From positions 1-64,000 of the forward strand of contig JAJLTO010000019.1 of assembly GCA_030568195.1 (NCBI GenBank): DNA of 64,000 bases. Direction: 5' to 3'. Within the stretch, counting starts at the first letter, position 1, and every line of letters begins with the position of its first letter. The position numbers and the translations under genes were made by a program. The stretch comes from Dipodascopsis uninucleata var. uninucleata (Eukaryota; Ascomycota; Lipomycetes; Lipomycetales; Lipomycetaceae). Of the stretch, positions 34,575-45,224 are shown piece by piece. The notes under the pieces are model-generated. The model saw only the letters and a list, made by a program, of their open reading frames with translations. It ran no database searches and was not told the DNA's origin.

Positions 34575-35521
34575 TCTTAAAATGGATTAAAGCTATGAAT
34601 TCTAGCAAGAATGTATTTTCTTAATATATTGCAATAATGTTGTAGTGTTGAATATGAAAAGTCACACAAAATCTGTCTGGAATAAATTACTACGATAGAG
34701 CTGTTTTCCTATGATATATAAGATAGTACTTATATAGTAGGTCTTCATTTCATCATGAGTCTGTCTGTTCGCATGCTAACCTAGATTACCGCGTTAATTG
34801 GCCGAGGTCGTTTGACTCAATGCCCTCAATTTCTTTCTGAATTTCCGAGCGAGACCTTAGGTCACGTGAAATACGTCACACACCTTATCCCCACATTCAC
34901 ATGTCAAGCAGGGACCAAGGTTAACAATTACGGGATTAGGAAGTCATTTCTGAAGACGGATAAAAGATCTGAGACCTAGACGACCAAACATAGATAACAG
35001 AAGTAGCTTCCCATATATTGCCGTATAATTTTCCATGAGACAGTGCATATTGTCAACTGTCCTGGTTGGGAAGCTACAGACATTGAAGAAAGGTCAGGTG
35101 GCCATAGCAAGCTTAAGATCTGAGGTGAGCCGAGATTGAAATTTATTTGCCCAGCGACAAGCATGAAATACAGATGAATGCCCTTTAAAGGCAAATTAGT
35201 AACATTTCATTAGTAGTTTCCTACATTGCATGAATTTTCCAAAAATCATAAAAACACAAATTTTATTGTAGGTCGTGAATATCTCCAGATCCACCAAACA
35301 TTATATAGATCTTCATAAAAGTCATTATTAGAATATTTCTCGGTTATTCTTCCAAAATAAAATGCACAGATTATTAATTTTCAAATAACACCATTAAGCA
35401 ATAAGACAGGGTAGTAAGAAACTAAAAACGCATTTGTATTTTGTAAATAACATAGTCAAAGTGCTTCTCGGTACGGGGGTTTAATTCAATAGATACATAA
35501 TAACACCGGTAATGAGACCGC
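34575..35521. promoter_or_regulatory. Thiolase promoter with CCTCGG, E-box and CRE-like sites
   Basis: 947 bases. On the coding strand of the thiolase a CCTCGG core (34802-34807) matches the site of FarA/FarB/CTF1 fatty-acid regulators known from Aspergillus and Fusarium. CACGTG lies at 34863-34868 and TACGTCA at 34872-34878. A nested inverted repeat (11-bp arms 35003-35013 and 35067-35077, inner 6-bp arms 35039-35044 and 35056-35061) lies further out. Each short motif could be chance. Confidence 0.35.
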
Positions 35522-37557
35522 TTATCTTTTAGTCTTTTTCCCCTTCTTCTTCGACGAATTATTACTGCCTATGAATGCTGTTCCCTGCTGAACATCTTCC
35601 TCCATGTCTTTAAACTTTTGCTGTGCATCTAGATAGAGCATGACATCACTGTGATACCATGAAATATTTTGTTAGCAATCAGCCCCTCATTATATAAAAA
35701 CAAAATTAGGACTTACCGGAGCTGTTCTCGAAGATCTTCAATCTCCCTATCTTTTTCTGTCCTCTCCTTAGTTAATAGTTCCAGTTTTTTTACCATATTC
35801 TCGTTCATTATCTTTTCTTCACGCCATTCCTTCTCTAAACTCTTCGATATCGTTTGGAGAGAGTCTGCTTTCTTCTTAGCTTTCTCATATTCTTTTTGTA
35901 AAGAAGGCAGTTCATTTTTCAACTTGCTATTCTCATCCACGATAGAGCTGAGAGTCATTTGCATTTTCTCTGATTCTTGCTGTATCTTCTCTAGTTTCTC
36001 CAATGCAGCTGAGGCTTTATCGGCTGCTGTTGCGATCTTGTCTTCAAAATAAGATCTTTGCGACTCCAGTTGAGATGTTAGTAGATAAGTATATTCCATT
36101 CCAATGCTGTCAAGCTTCTCTCGAGGTACATAATCACTCTCACTAGTGGATTCATTATATCCGCGAGAAGCTCCATCATTAGCACTCGACGATGCAAGAG
36201 ATGGAAGCTCTACTAGTTTACCATCCGCTTCGTTTTGTATTAGTCTGTGCACATAACCATCACCAGCATAATCCCAGACTCTCTGAGATTCCATGTCCAT
36301 TGCATAGAAGTGATTAGTATCTATATAATGCTGAAAAGCATGCGCTGCTTCGTATCGACCACATCCAATACTACCACAAATAAGACATATCCAGAGACTC
36401 TCTGTGGTGCCACAGACACTACACTGATTAGGATCTGATAACATAGATTGATGATCTTTTTTCTGCGAATATCTGCAAACCGGGCAGCTGTTATCTCCCC
36501 ATTTGCTTAAGCACTGGCAGTGGAATGTGTGCTGACATATAATAGTTAGAAGCCCTGTCACACTAGAATCCATTCTTTCTAAGCACACAGGACATGTCGG
36601 TAGTTCTCTTAATGCCCGAGTCGGCGGAGGCGTTGGCTTCGTTAATACGCCAGGCGGTCCTGAAGGAATTGAAGGAGTACGCCCTCGACGTTTTTTATCT
36701 CCTAAGGGCAGCTGTTCCGAAAGCGGAGTGAATTCATCGTCAAGAAGGTGAGGAAATTCAGAGAAAGTAGAGCATCTGAAGTTGATAGAGTTTACATACA
36801 CAATATGGCAGGTTTCCGGTTCCATAGAATTAAACATTTTGCAATTATAATCCCTATAAAATATATCTGTTCGCTCTTTGTTTCGAAACTTCATTAATAC
36901 CATATATCTGTTCGGTGCAGCACTTCTCAGCATTCGCAAATGTGACACAGACTCACGACAATCCTTCCCTATAAATCCTAACAAGTCGGAAGCTGTCATA
37001 TATCCTGGAACAGCCAAAATAGCTAAAACTTCGCTGCCCCTCTCTGAAGTAGAATCGCCACTTTCGGTTTGGGTATGGCAGATAATATCATCCTCATCCA
37101 TGTTCCCCTCATCTTCGCCTTCACAATACAAATGAATGATACCATTTCCTAAAAACTTTGCTCTTGGAGCCCCTACCATTGAGAGGCCTTTAAAGGGCCT
37201 GTGGCTTGAAGAAGACGAAATGATAGTTCCTGTAGAGGAAAGCGACATGTTAGCTGATTCTTCTAGTTCCCGGTTGCTACTGCTAGAAGAAATTAGACAT
37301 TCCAGATCAATATTGCCGATTGTGATTCTTCCAAATCTCTTGTCAGTTGGTGTCTGATATTCAGCAGCACCTACTAAAAGATCCACTTCTGAACCTTTTG
37401 ACTTCGTCTTAGTATTAAAAATATCTTTTGGCGCGCTCGTTGATATGTCGTTATCTGGAAAAAAAATGTCGTTCAGGCACACAGCTTGCTGTGTCCAGCC
37501 TTTTAATTCTAGTGATTCACGAGCAAGTTCTACCACTATAGAATACTTGTAAGGCAT
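35522..37557 (-). CDS. ETP1: BRAP2/ETP1-type RING and UBP zinc-finger E3 ligase
   Basis: E3 ubiquitin ligase of the BRCA1-associated protein 2 family; yeast Etp1 acts in ethanol response and transporter turnover. Exons 37557-35717 and 35648-35522 give 655 aa. Domains in order: N-terminal BRAP2 domain (about 160-270, with HIVYVNSINF), C3H2C3 RING near 320-360 (CPVCLERM, CQHTFHCQCLSKW, CPVC), UBP zinc finger near 375-440 (CSVCGTTESLWICLICGSIGC, then AAHAFQHY), coiled coil near 470-620, and a basic Lys-rich end (KKKGKKTKR). The last exon continues the coil with LYLDAQQKFKDM, as in family members. It is divergent from POL2. Confidence 0.94.
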
Positions 37558-38026
37558 CAGCTACTATTTTCTTGACATACATTCATAAGAAGTAGGCAAA
37601 ATACAACTACGACAGAACCAATTAGTTGCCTTCTCTCTCTGACAGCAATTTTCATATGACCACTTCGTTTGTTCTGCTGCAAGCTGAAATTAGTTTTGGA
37701 AATGGACATCAACTTGAGCTTAAGTCTTGAATATGGTTTGTTAACCCTATTCAAACTCAAGTTCATTCTAATGTATATCTCAAAAGCTGTTTATGCCATA
37801 AACGTTATGAATGCGAATAGCCAATTTTTACCCGGATTACACGTTAACTGTAAAGTTATTAAATAAATTAATACATAGTGCGTGTCGCGTTTTCTCGTGT
37901 CAAAGTAGTATTTGTAGGTAACAAGTTAGCCATGCGTCTGTCCATATTCAAAGATTTCATGGCACCGAATTACATATCATAATCATCTAGTTTTATGACT
38001 GAAGCCTCTAGATACTTAGAGCAAAG
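37558..38026. promoter_or_regulatory. Divergent promoter, BRAP2 and POL2
   Basis: 469 bases between divergent starts. AAAACGCGA on the minus strand (around 37885-37893) resembles an MCB (ACGCGN) site expected for a replication gene. A short uORF lies directly before POL2 (separate entry). A 69-codon minus frame at 37557-37766 is probably chance. Confidence 0.3.
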
Positions 38027-38030
38027 ATGA
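37995..38030 (+). promoter_or_regulatory. 11-codon uORF overlapping the POL2 start (ATGA)
   Basis: ATG at 37995 opens a frame of 11 codons that ends in TGA at 38028-38030. The POL2 ATG is 38027-38029, so stop and start share the bases ATGA. This depends on 38027 being the true start and on the transcript reaching upstream of 37995. Confidence 0.45.
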
Positions 38031-41000
38031 GATCTTCGAAGACAGTATTTAGTCGACCGAGTAATCTACGGCTGCCTCGGTCGTCAAGAACTAGTTATCC
38101 ATCTAGTGGTACAGGTTCAAGATTCAACAGGCAAACACACGATAAGACGTCCATAAGGACAGAAGGAAGCAACTTTGATGGATCAACGAGTATACGAGAT
38201 TCGGATACTGAATTGAAATTGGAAGAAGAAACCGACACGATGATGGGCTTTCCCAAGTATGAGGCCGGTCCTAGCAAAGTGGGGTGGTTGATTAACATGC
38301 ATAGCACGATAATTCAAGAGCAAAGTGCCAATGAACCTACGGCTGCCGTGAACTTCTACTTCCTTGGAGATGATGGGGAAAATTTCAAAGCTGTGGTCAA
38401 GTATGATCCATACTTTTTGATTGGTTGCAAGACTGGCCTTGAGTCAGAAACTGAAGAATATCTGATACGAAAGTACGAAGGCATACTAAAGAAGACGAGC
38501 CGAGTAACCAAAGAGGATCTCAACATGGTGAGCTATATCTCCTTCTAGCGTTAAATGGCAAGTGTATATACTAACGAATATGACATTATCAAGCCTAATC
38601 ATTTAGTAGGTTATAGACGAACATTTATAAAGTTATCGTTCGAAAACATTAGAAATCTGCTGGCTGTCCGTCGAGACTTGATGCCTCTCGCCGAGAGGAA
38701 TAGAGAACGGTTAGATGCATTAGATGTATATGCCGAAGTTTCAGCGTAAGATTCTAATTTCTCACTGGATTAGCAATTGACAATACTGATTTTAAGTCTA
38801 TAGAATGGATATGGAACTAGATAGTGATATCCTTAACATATCGCCTCGACCAAAGGTTTCGCGTGATTTAGATGTAACAGATTATATTACAGACGTTAGA
38901 GAATATGACGTTCCATATCATGTGCGAGTTTCGATTGATAAAGGTAAGTCATATATGCTATGTCTCTTAATCAACAAATCCATATTGATAATATGCTAGA
39001 TATCCGAATTGGTAAATGGTATACAGTCGAGGCCATCCAAGGTGATGTGAAGCTCATAGAGCTGACAGACCGTCTTACTCGACCAGACCCGGTTGTACTT
39101 GCATTTGATATTGAAACTACGAAATTACCTTTGAAGTTTCCTGATGTCGCAATAGATCAGATCATGATGATTTCATATATGATAGATGGAAGTGGCTATC
39201 TGATAACTAACAGAGAAATTATATCGGAAGATATAGAAGATTTCGAGTATACTCCAAAGGATGAGTACAGGGGTGTTTTCACTATCTTCAATGAACCTAA
39301 TGAAAAATCAGTAATTGAGCGTTTTTTTGAACATATAAAAGAAGTCAAGCCTACAGTGATTGCAACGTACAATGGTGATTTCTTCGACTGGCCGTTTGTG
39401 GATGGTCGTGCCAAAATACATGGAATCGACATGTATAAGGAAATAGGTTTCCAAAAGGATAGCGAAGATGAGTACAAATCTTCATATTGCTGCCATATGG
39501 ATTGTTTCCGATGGGTAAAGCGAGATAGTTATCTCCCTCAGGGAAGTCAGGGTCTTAAATCGGTTACAAGAGCAAAAATGGGATATGATCCAATAGAGAT
39601 TGATCCAGAATTGATGACGAAGTACGTATTGATGATGGTGTTACCTAAAGAATATGTTGAGCAAACTAACTAGATATTACAGGTATGCCTCTGAGCAACC
39701 GCAAACCCTGTCAGAATATTCAGTTTCCGATGCGGTAGCAACATACTATCTATACATGAAATATATTCATCCTTTCATTTTTTCGCTTTGCAACATCATT
39801 CCTTTGAATCCAGATGAAGTTCTTCGTAAAGGTACCGGTACCTTGTGTGAAATGCTTCTCATGGTAAGTAACAATTTTCATTTTGTTACTCCTGTCATCA
39901 TGTCATCATTCTAAAGACTTATAATATAGGTCCAAGCATATAACACTGATATCATTCTTCCCAATAAGCACAAAGAGGCCGATGAACGGTTCTTTGATGG
40001 TCATCTAATTGAGAGCGAAACATATGTCGGGGGTCATGTAGAAAGTATAGAAGCTGGTGTATTTAGAAGCGATATTCCCGTTGATTTCGCGGTTGATCCT
40101 TCAGCAGTCGACCAGGTATGATATATAACTCTTCCCCTTGAAATTTTCAACTAACCTCATCCTTTTAGTTATTAGCTGATCTTGACAATGCTCTTCGATT
40201 CAACATTGAAGTTGAATCAAAGAAGAACTTCGAGGACGTGTTAGATTATGAAAGTGTAAGTTAGTGTTCGTAGGTTTTTCGATTGTATCTTATCTAACAG
40301 TAGCCAGATTAAAAATGAGATTATTGCGAAATTGATAGACTTGAAAACTCATACTCAGCGTACGGAATGCCCTATCATCTATCATCTTGATGTCTCGTCG
40401 ATGTATCCCAATATTATGATCACAAATCGTTTACAACCTGATTCAATGATCTCTGAAGGCGACTGTGCGACCTGCGATTTTAATAAACCTGGTAAAACTT
40501 GTGATCGTCGACTTCCTTGGATGTGGAGAGGAGAGTTTTATCCAGCTAAAAAAGATGATTATAATATGGTTAGAAGAACTTTGAATTCAGAGCAGCATCC
40601 TGGAAAGTATCCAGGGCAGCCATCGCGTTCCTTTAATGAACTGTCAATGTCGGAGCAAAATGCATTGATTAAGAAACGACTATCTGATTACTCGAGAAAG
40701 ATCTATCACAAGATTAAGGAAACAAAAATAATAGAGAGAGAGGCAATTATTTGTCAACGAGAAAATCCATTTTATGCCGACACGGTTAGAGATTTTCGCG
40801 ATCGCAGATACGAATATAAAAATAAACAGAAACTCTGGAAGCGGAATCTAGAAAAGCTATCAAATGGCAGTTCTACAGAAAAGGAGGAGGCGAAGAAAAT
40901 GGTTATTTTGTTTGATTCCTTGCAGTTAGCCCATAAGTGTATTTTGAACTCATTTTATGGGTATGTCATGCGAAAAGGATCCCGCTGGTATTCAATGGAA

Positions 41001-44000
41001 ATGGCTGGTGTAACCTGTCTAACTGGAGCAAGAATTATTCAAATGGCTCGTACATTAGTAGAGAAGCTCGGAAGACCATTGGAATTAGACACGGATGGTA
41101 TTTGGTGTATATTCCCAAAGTCTTTCCCTGAGAACTTTTCATTCACCCTCCAAGATGGCAAAAAGCTCTTCATCTCATATCCTTGTGTTATGTTAAATTA
41201 CATGGTTCATCAACAATTTACCAATGACCAGTATCATTCTTTGGTTGATCCAGTAAATTTGAAATATGAAGTTCAGAGCGAGAATAGTATATTCTTTGAA
41301 GTTGATGGGCCTTATCGTGCAATGATTATCCCAACATCAAAAGAAGAAAATAAGAATCTCAAGAAACGATATGCAGTTTTCAATGATGATGGTTCGCTTG
41401 CTGAGCTGAAGGGTTTTGAAGTTAAGCGTCGAGGAGAGCTCAAGCTTATTAAGATTTTCCAGAGTAAGATTTTTGAGGTGTTTCTTCATGGAAAGACCCT
41501 AAAGGAGTGTTATGGGCATGTGGCCAAAGTATCGAATAGATGGCTGGATATAATCGATTCTAAGGGAGCTACGCTCGCAGATGATGAGCTAATCGATCTC
41601 ATTTGTGAGAATCGTAGTATGTCTCGGACATTGGAGGATTATGGACTTCAAAAATCGACCTCCATTACTACAGCTAGAAGACTCGCCGAATTTCTGGGAG
41701 ATCAAATGGTCAAAGACAAAGGTCTGGCGTGCAAATACATTATTTCAGAAAAGCCAAAATCGGCTCCTATCACGGAACGAGCAGTGCCGGTTGCTATATT
41801 TTCTGCTGAGCAGAATGTGAAGAGCTACTTTTTGAAGCGTTGGCTCAAGGATGGATCTTTGATGAGCTTTGACCCGAGAGACATTATAGACTGGGAATAT
41901 TACAGAGAAAGATTGTCTTCTGTGATTCAGAAAATCATTACCATTCCCGCTGCTTTGCAAAAGGTCGAAAATCCAGTTCCAAGAGTTAAACATCCCGACT
42001 GGCTGTACAAGCGCTTGGCTAGACAATCCAAAGGCAAGCAGCAGATTTTGTTAGACATTTTCACAACTAAAACTGTACTGCCGATGGCAGATGTCACCAA
42101 TCGATCACAGATTATTGACCTGGAAGATTTAACGTCTAGCGAGCTGTCATTTCAAATGAAGCTTAACGTGCCTGTTGCAATGGTTACAACTAAGCGGAAG
42201 TCAATGGCTAAAGACTCTAGACCGTGCGAGCATTCAGAGAATATATATGCATCTTTGCCATCTTATAAACCTTCAATAAACGAAGATTATGTAGGCTGGC
42301 TGCAATATATGAAACAGAAATGGAAAATACAACGTCATGCTCGAGAGAGAAGGAAGCACCTGTTTGGAACTAATAATACTGTCCGAGGTAATGGCAATAG
42401 TGTTTATGGTTTCGTGAGAAACCAAGCAGCGGCATTCAGCAAGCTCTGGCATATAGTTCAAATCCGTGACACTGATATTCCTGGCGAACTTAGGTGTTGG
42501 ATTATGATTGAAGGGAGAATACGGAGTACAAAAATTAATGTACGTAAGCAAGTATATATCAACTTCAAGAATACTCAATTTCCAGATATGCCAATTAATG
42601 ACTTTGCTGTGGAGAAAGTGAATCACATATTACCGAACGGAAATACTTCAGACAAGCTCTTCAGAGTTTCAATGTCAGAGGAATTTTTTAGAAGACAACA
42701 GCGGTTAACTACGAATATGTTTACCCATCACAGCGTTGAGGGTGTCTATGAAAGCCAAATCGATGCTGTCACTCGCGCTGTTCTAAATATTGGCAACTCC
42801 TGTAAACTTGATACGACTAAAGCTGGAGCACTAGGGAAAGGTCTAGAGTTTGGATTCGATCTCTCCTCTCTTGTAAGATCTGATAGTCATGACGATTATC
42901 TATTAACAGAATCTCTAAAAGTAATTTTTCTGTATCATACAGTAGCTGGTGATCGTCAGGTGTTTGCACTATTTTCAACGTTTTCAAATCAATGCGACGT
43001 CCTAATATATGAAAATTCAAATCGTGAAAAGCAGGCCTTCCCGAACTTAGAAAAAGTCTACCGTGAACAATATGATCAAAATATTGAGAAAGGTCGTATA
43101 TCTGAGAATTTGTTCTCTATCCAGAAAGAATTGCAATTTGATGTTGTTCAAAGTTCAAACATTAGAAAGGTCAAAAAGCTAGTATCTTCAAAATTAATGA
43201 AATTATACACAGAGGGCAATGGTCAGGCATTATTTGCTGCAGTCTCTCGAGAAGCTGGACTACTAGAGAAAGAGTTCGTATGTATTCGAGAAATGCCAAG
43301 TATCTGGCTTGCAGTATCATCTTCAGATCTATCCATGCATGCTTTGTCTTGGCAATACCCAACTGCCAGACGATTGTGTTCTCAGTATCAGTTATTAGGA
43401 ACGCGTATTGAAAAGCTTCTTAATCTTTCGAGATATTCTGGTATTCCTCTTGGAAATCTTCGTGAAGAAGATGAAAAGTATCTTATTGATGTTCAGTATG
43501 CACGAAAACTGCAGAATACAAATGTAATTCTATGGTGGTCACCCTCTCCTTACGCCGACTATGGGGGTTCTGAAAAGGATCGTTCTGTCTTGAGTATGGA
43601 AGACTTTTCAATACCCCATATAAATAATCCAGGATCTTATGAACAGTCATGCGTTGATATCACTCTTAAAAATCTGGTCGTTAGTACAGTATTAACGTCA
43701 TCTCTTATCGACGAAATGGAACGTCCCGATGATATGCAAGCTAGCAATATATCCTCCTCAGATGGTACAATTTCATTCATGGCTAATGCTTCTTCGGCAC
43801 CGGCAATCAGCGTTTTGAGGGATCTACTGAGACAGTGGTGGGAAGAGGCACTGAAGGAGAACTTGAATGCAGATATCATGGTGAATAATTTTGTCTATTG
43901 GGTCTCCAGTCCCAGCTCATATCTCTATGATCCGGTGCTGGAATACCATGTCAGAAATCTCTCCCGAAAAGCTTTTCTGCAGTTGGTCGCAGAATTTAGA

Positions 44001-45107
44001 AGAGTTGGATCAAGTACTGTAATGGCTGATCAGAACAGGCTCGTTATCAGAACAACAAAGATGGACCTGCATAATGCTTCTTCTTATTCTCAGTACATTC
44101 TCAAGTCGCTCCGGACGAAACCTCTTTTCCAGTTCCTTGATTTCGAAATTAAACGGTATTGGCATTATCTTTTATGGATGGACGATGCTAATTATGGAGG
44201 GTTTTCCTGCAAGCCAACTGAGAGCATTGAAGACTGCACAATCGAAATGCATTGGCATATTAAAAATTTCCTCCCTATGCTTATGCGAGAAGAATTCGAA
44301 ATGTGGATTTCTCAGTTTATTTGTAGAATGAGAGAATTGAAGTTGGAGACCCTCCAGCAATCGCAGACCAGAAGATCACTAGAAGATATTGATAATGATA
44401 AATATTTTGGAAAAGGTATCATTCAGGAAATGAGGTCTGGCTTAATTGATAGAACTAGGAATCTTTTGAAGCGTCAAACTGTTGCACTAGCAAATGGACG
44501 TGACCTTCAGCAGTATAGTTTCCCAGAACTTGCTGGGTCTCATCTATCTCTATCTAACGGTGTCTTAGAGTTAATAAAATCTTTATGTGCGGCATTCGGC
44601 TTAGCAAAGGGTCTTAATGTAGAAGTGCGGATGCTGCGACGAGATTTGCTACATTTATTTGATATCAAAGAGTTTAGCGAACAAGGCATATTTAAAAACC
44701 CTAGCACGAGTCTTAAAATTTGCAGAATATGCAAATCCTGTAAGATTGAGTCCACAATGGATTTCTGCAGGGAAGAGATAACTGGAGATGTAATGGGAGA
44801 ACAAAGAAATATGCATAACCACAAGTGGTATTGTAAATATTGTGGAAGCGAGTTTGAAAAGCTATCTTTAGAAGAGCAAATGATAGGTAATGTGCAATAT
44901 CTGATCACTACCTATCAGTCACAAGACATGAAATGCTCGAAATGTCGACAGATTCGTGGTAGTAACCTTTCTGAGCATTGTTCTTGCTCAGGATCTTGGA
45001 TGATGACGAAGTCATCGGTTGAAATCTTAAAGCAAATAGACGTTTATAAGCGTGTTGCATCTTATTTTAATTTTGTAATGTTATCAAATTTACTAGAATT
45101 TTTGTAG
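38027..45107 (+). CDS. POL2: DNA polymerase epsilon catalytic subunit
   Basis: Leading-strand replicative B-family polymerase with a proofreading exonuclease. Eight exons (38027-38527, 38594-38745, 38804-38943, 39000-39621, 39683-39863, 39930-40115, 40169-40255, 40308-45107) give 2,222 aa, the same as yeast Pol2. The exonuclease motif [14 protein letters not shown] has both acidic residues. Polymerase motifs are [10 protein letters not shown] and [12 protein letters not shown]. The Fe-S cluster cysteines are all present ([13 protein letters not shown] and later AIICQRENP). The C-terminal half is the inactive second polymerase module, ending in two zinc sites ([24 protein letters not shown]). 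All seven introns (52-66 nt) lie in the first third. It is convergent with USO1, with 117 bases between stop codons. Confidence 0.97.
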
Positions 45108-45224
45108 TTATTTAGTTAATTGTTCACAATGCATTTATTTACACTCTTCCAATTTATCGTAAGTTATCGAGTAATTTACAGTACCTCTACTACATGAATC
45201 AAGTATTTAAGATAATAGTAAAAT

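Noticed and set aside
34976-35194. 72-codon minus frame between thiolase and BRAP2
   Set aside because: It covers the nested inverted repeat, has no family resemblance and is within chance length.
37557-37766. Minus frame with one hydrophobic segment abutting the BRAP2 start
   Set aside because: It ends at the BRAP2 start region, is short and unsupported; more likely promoter sequence.
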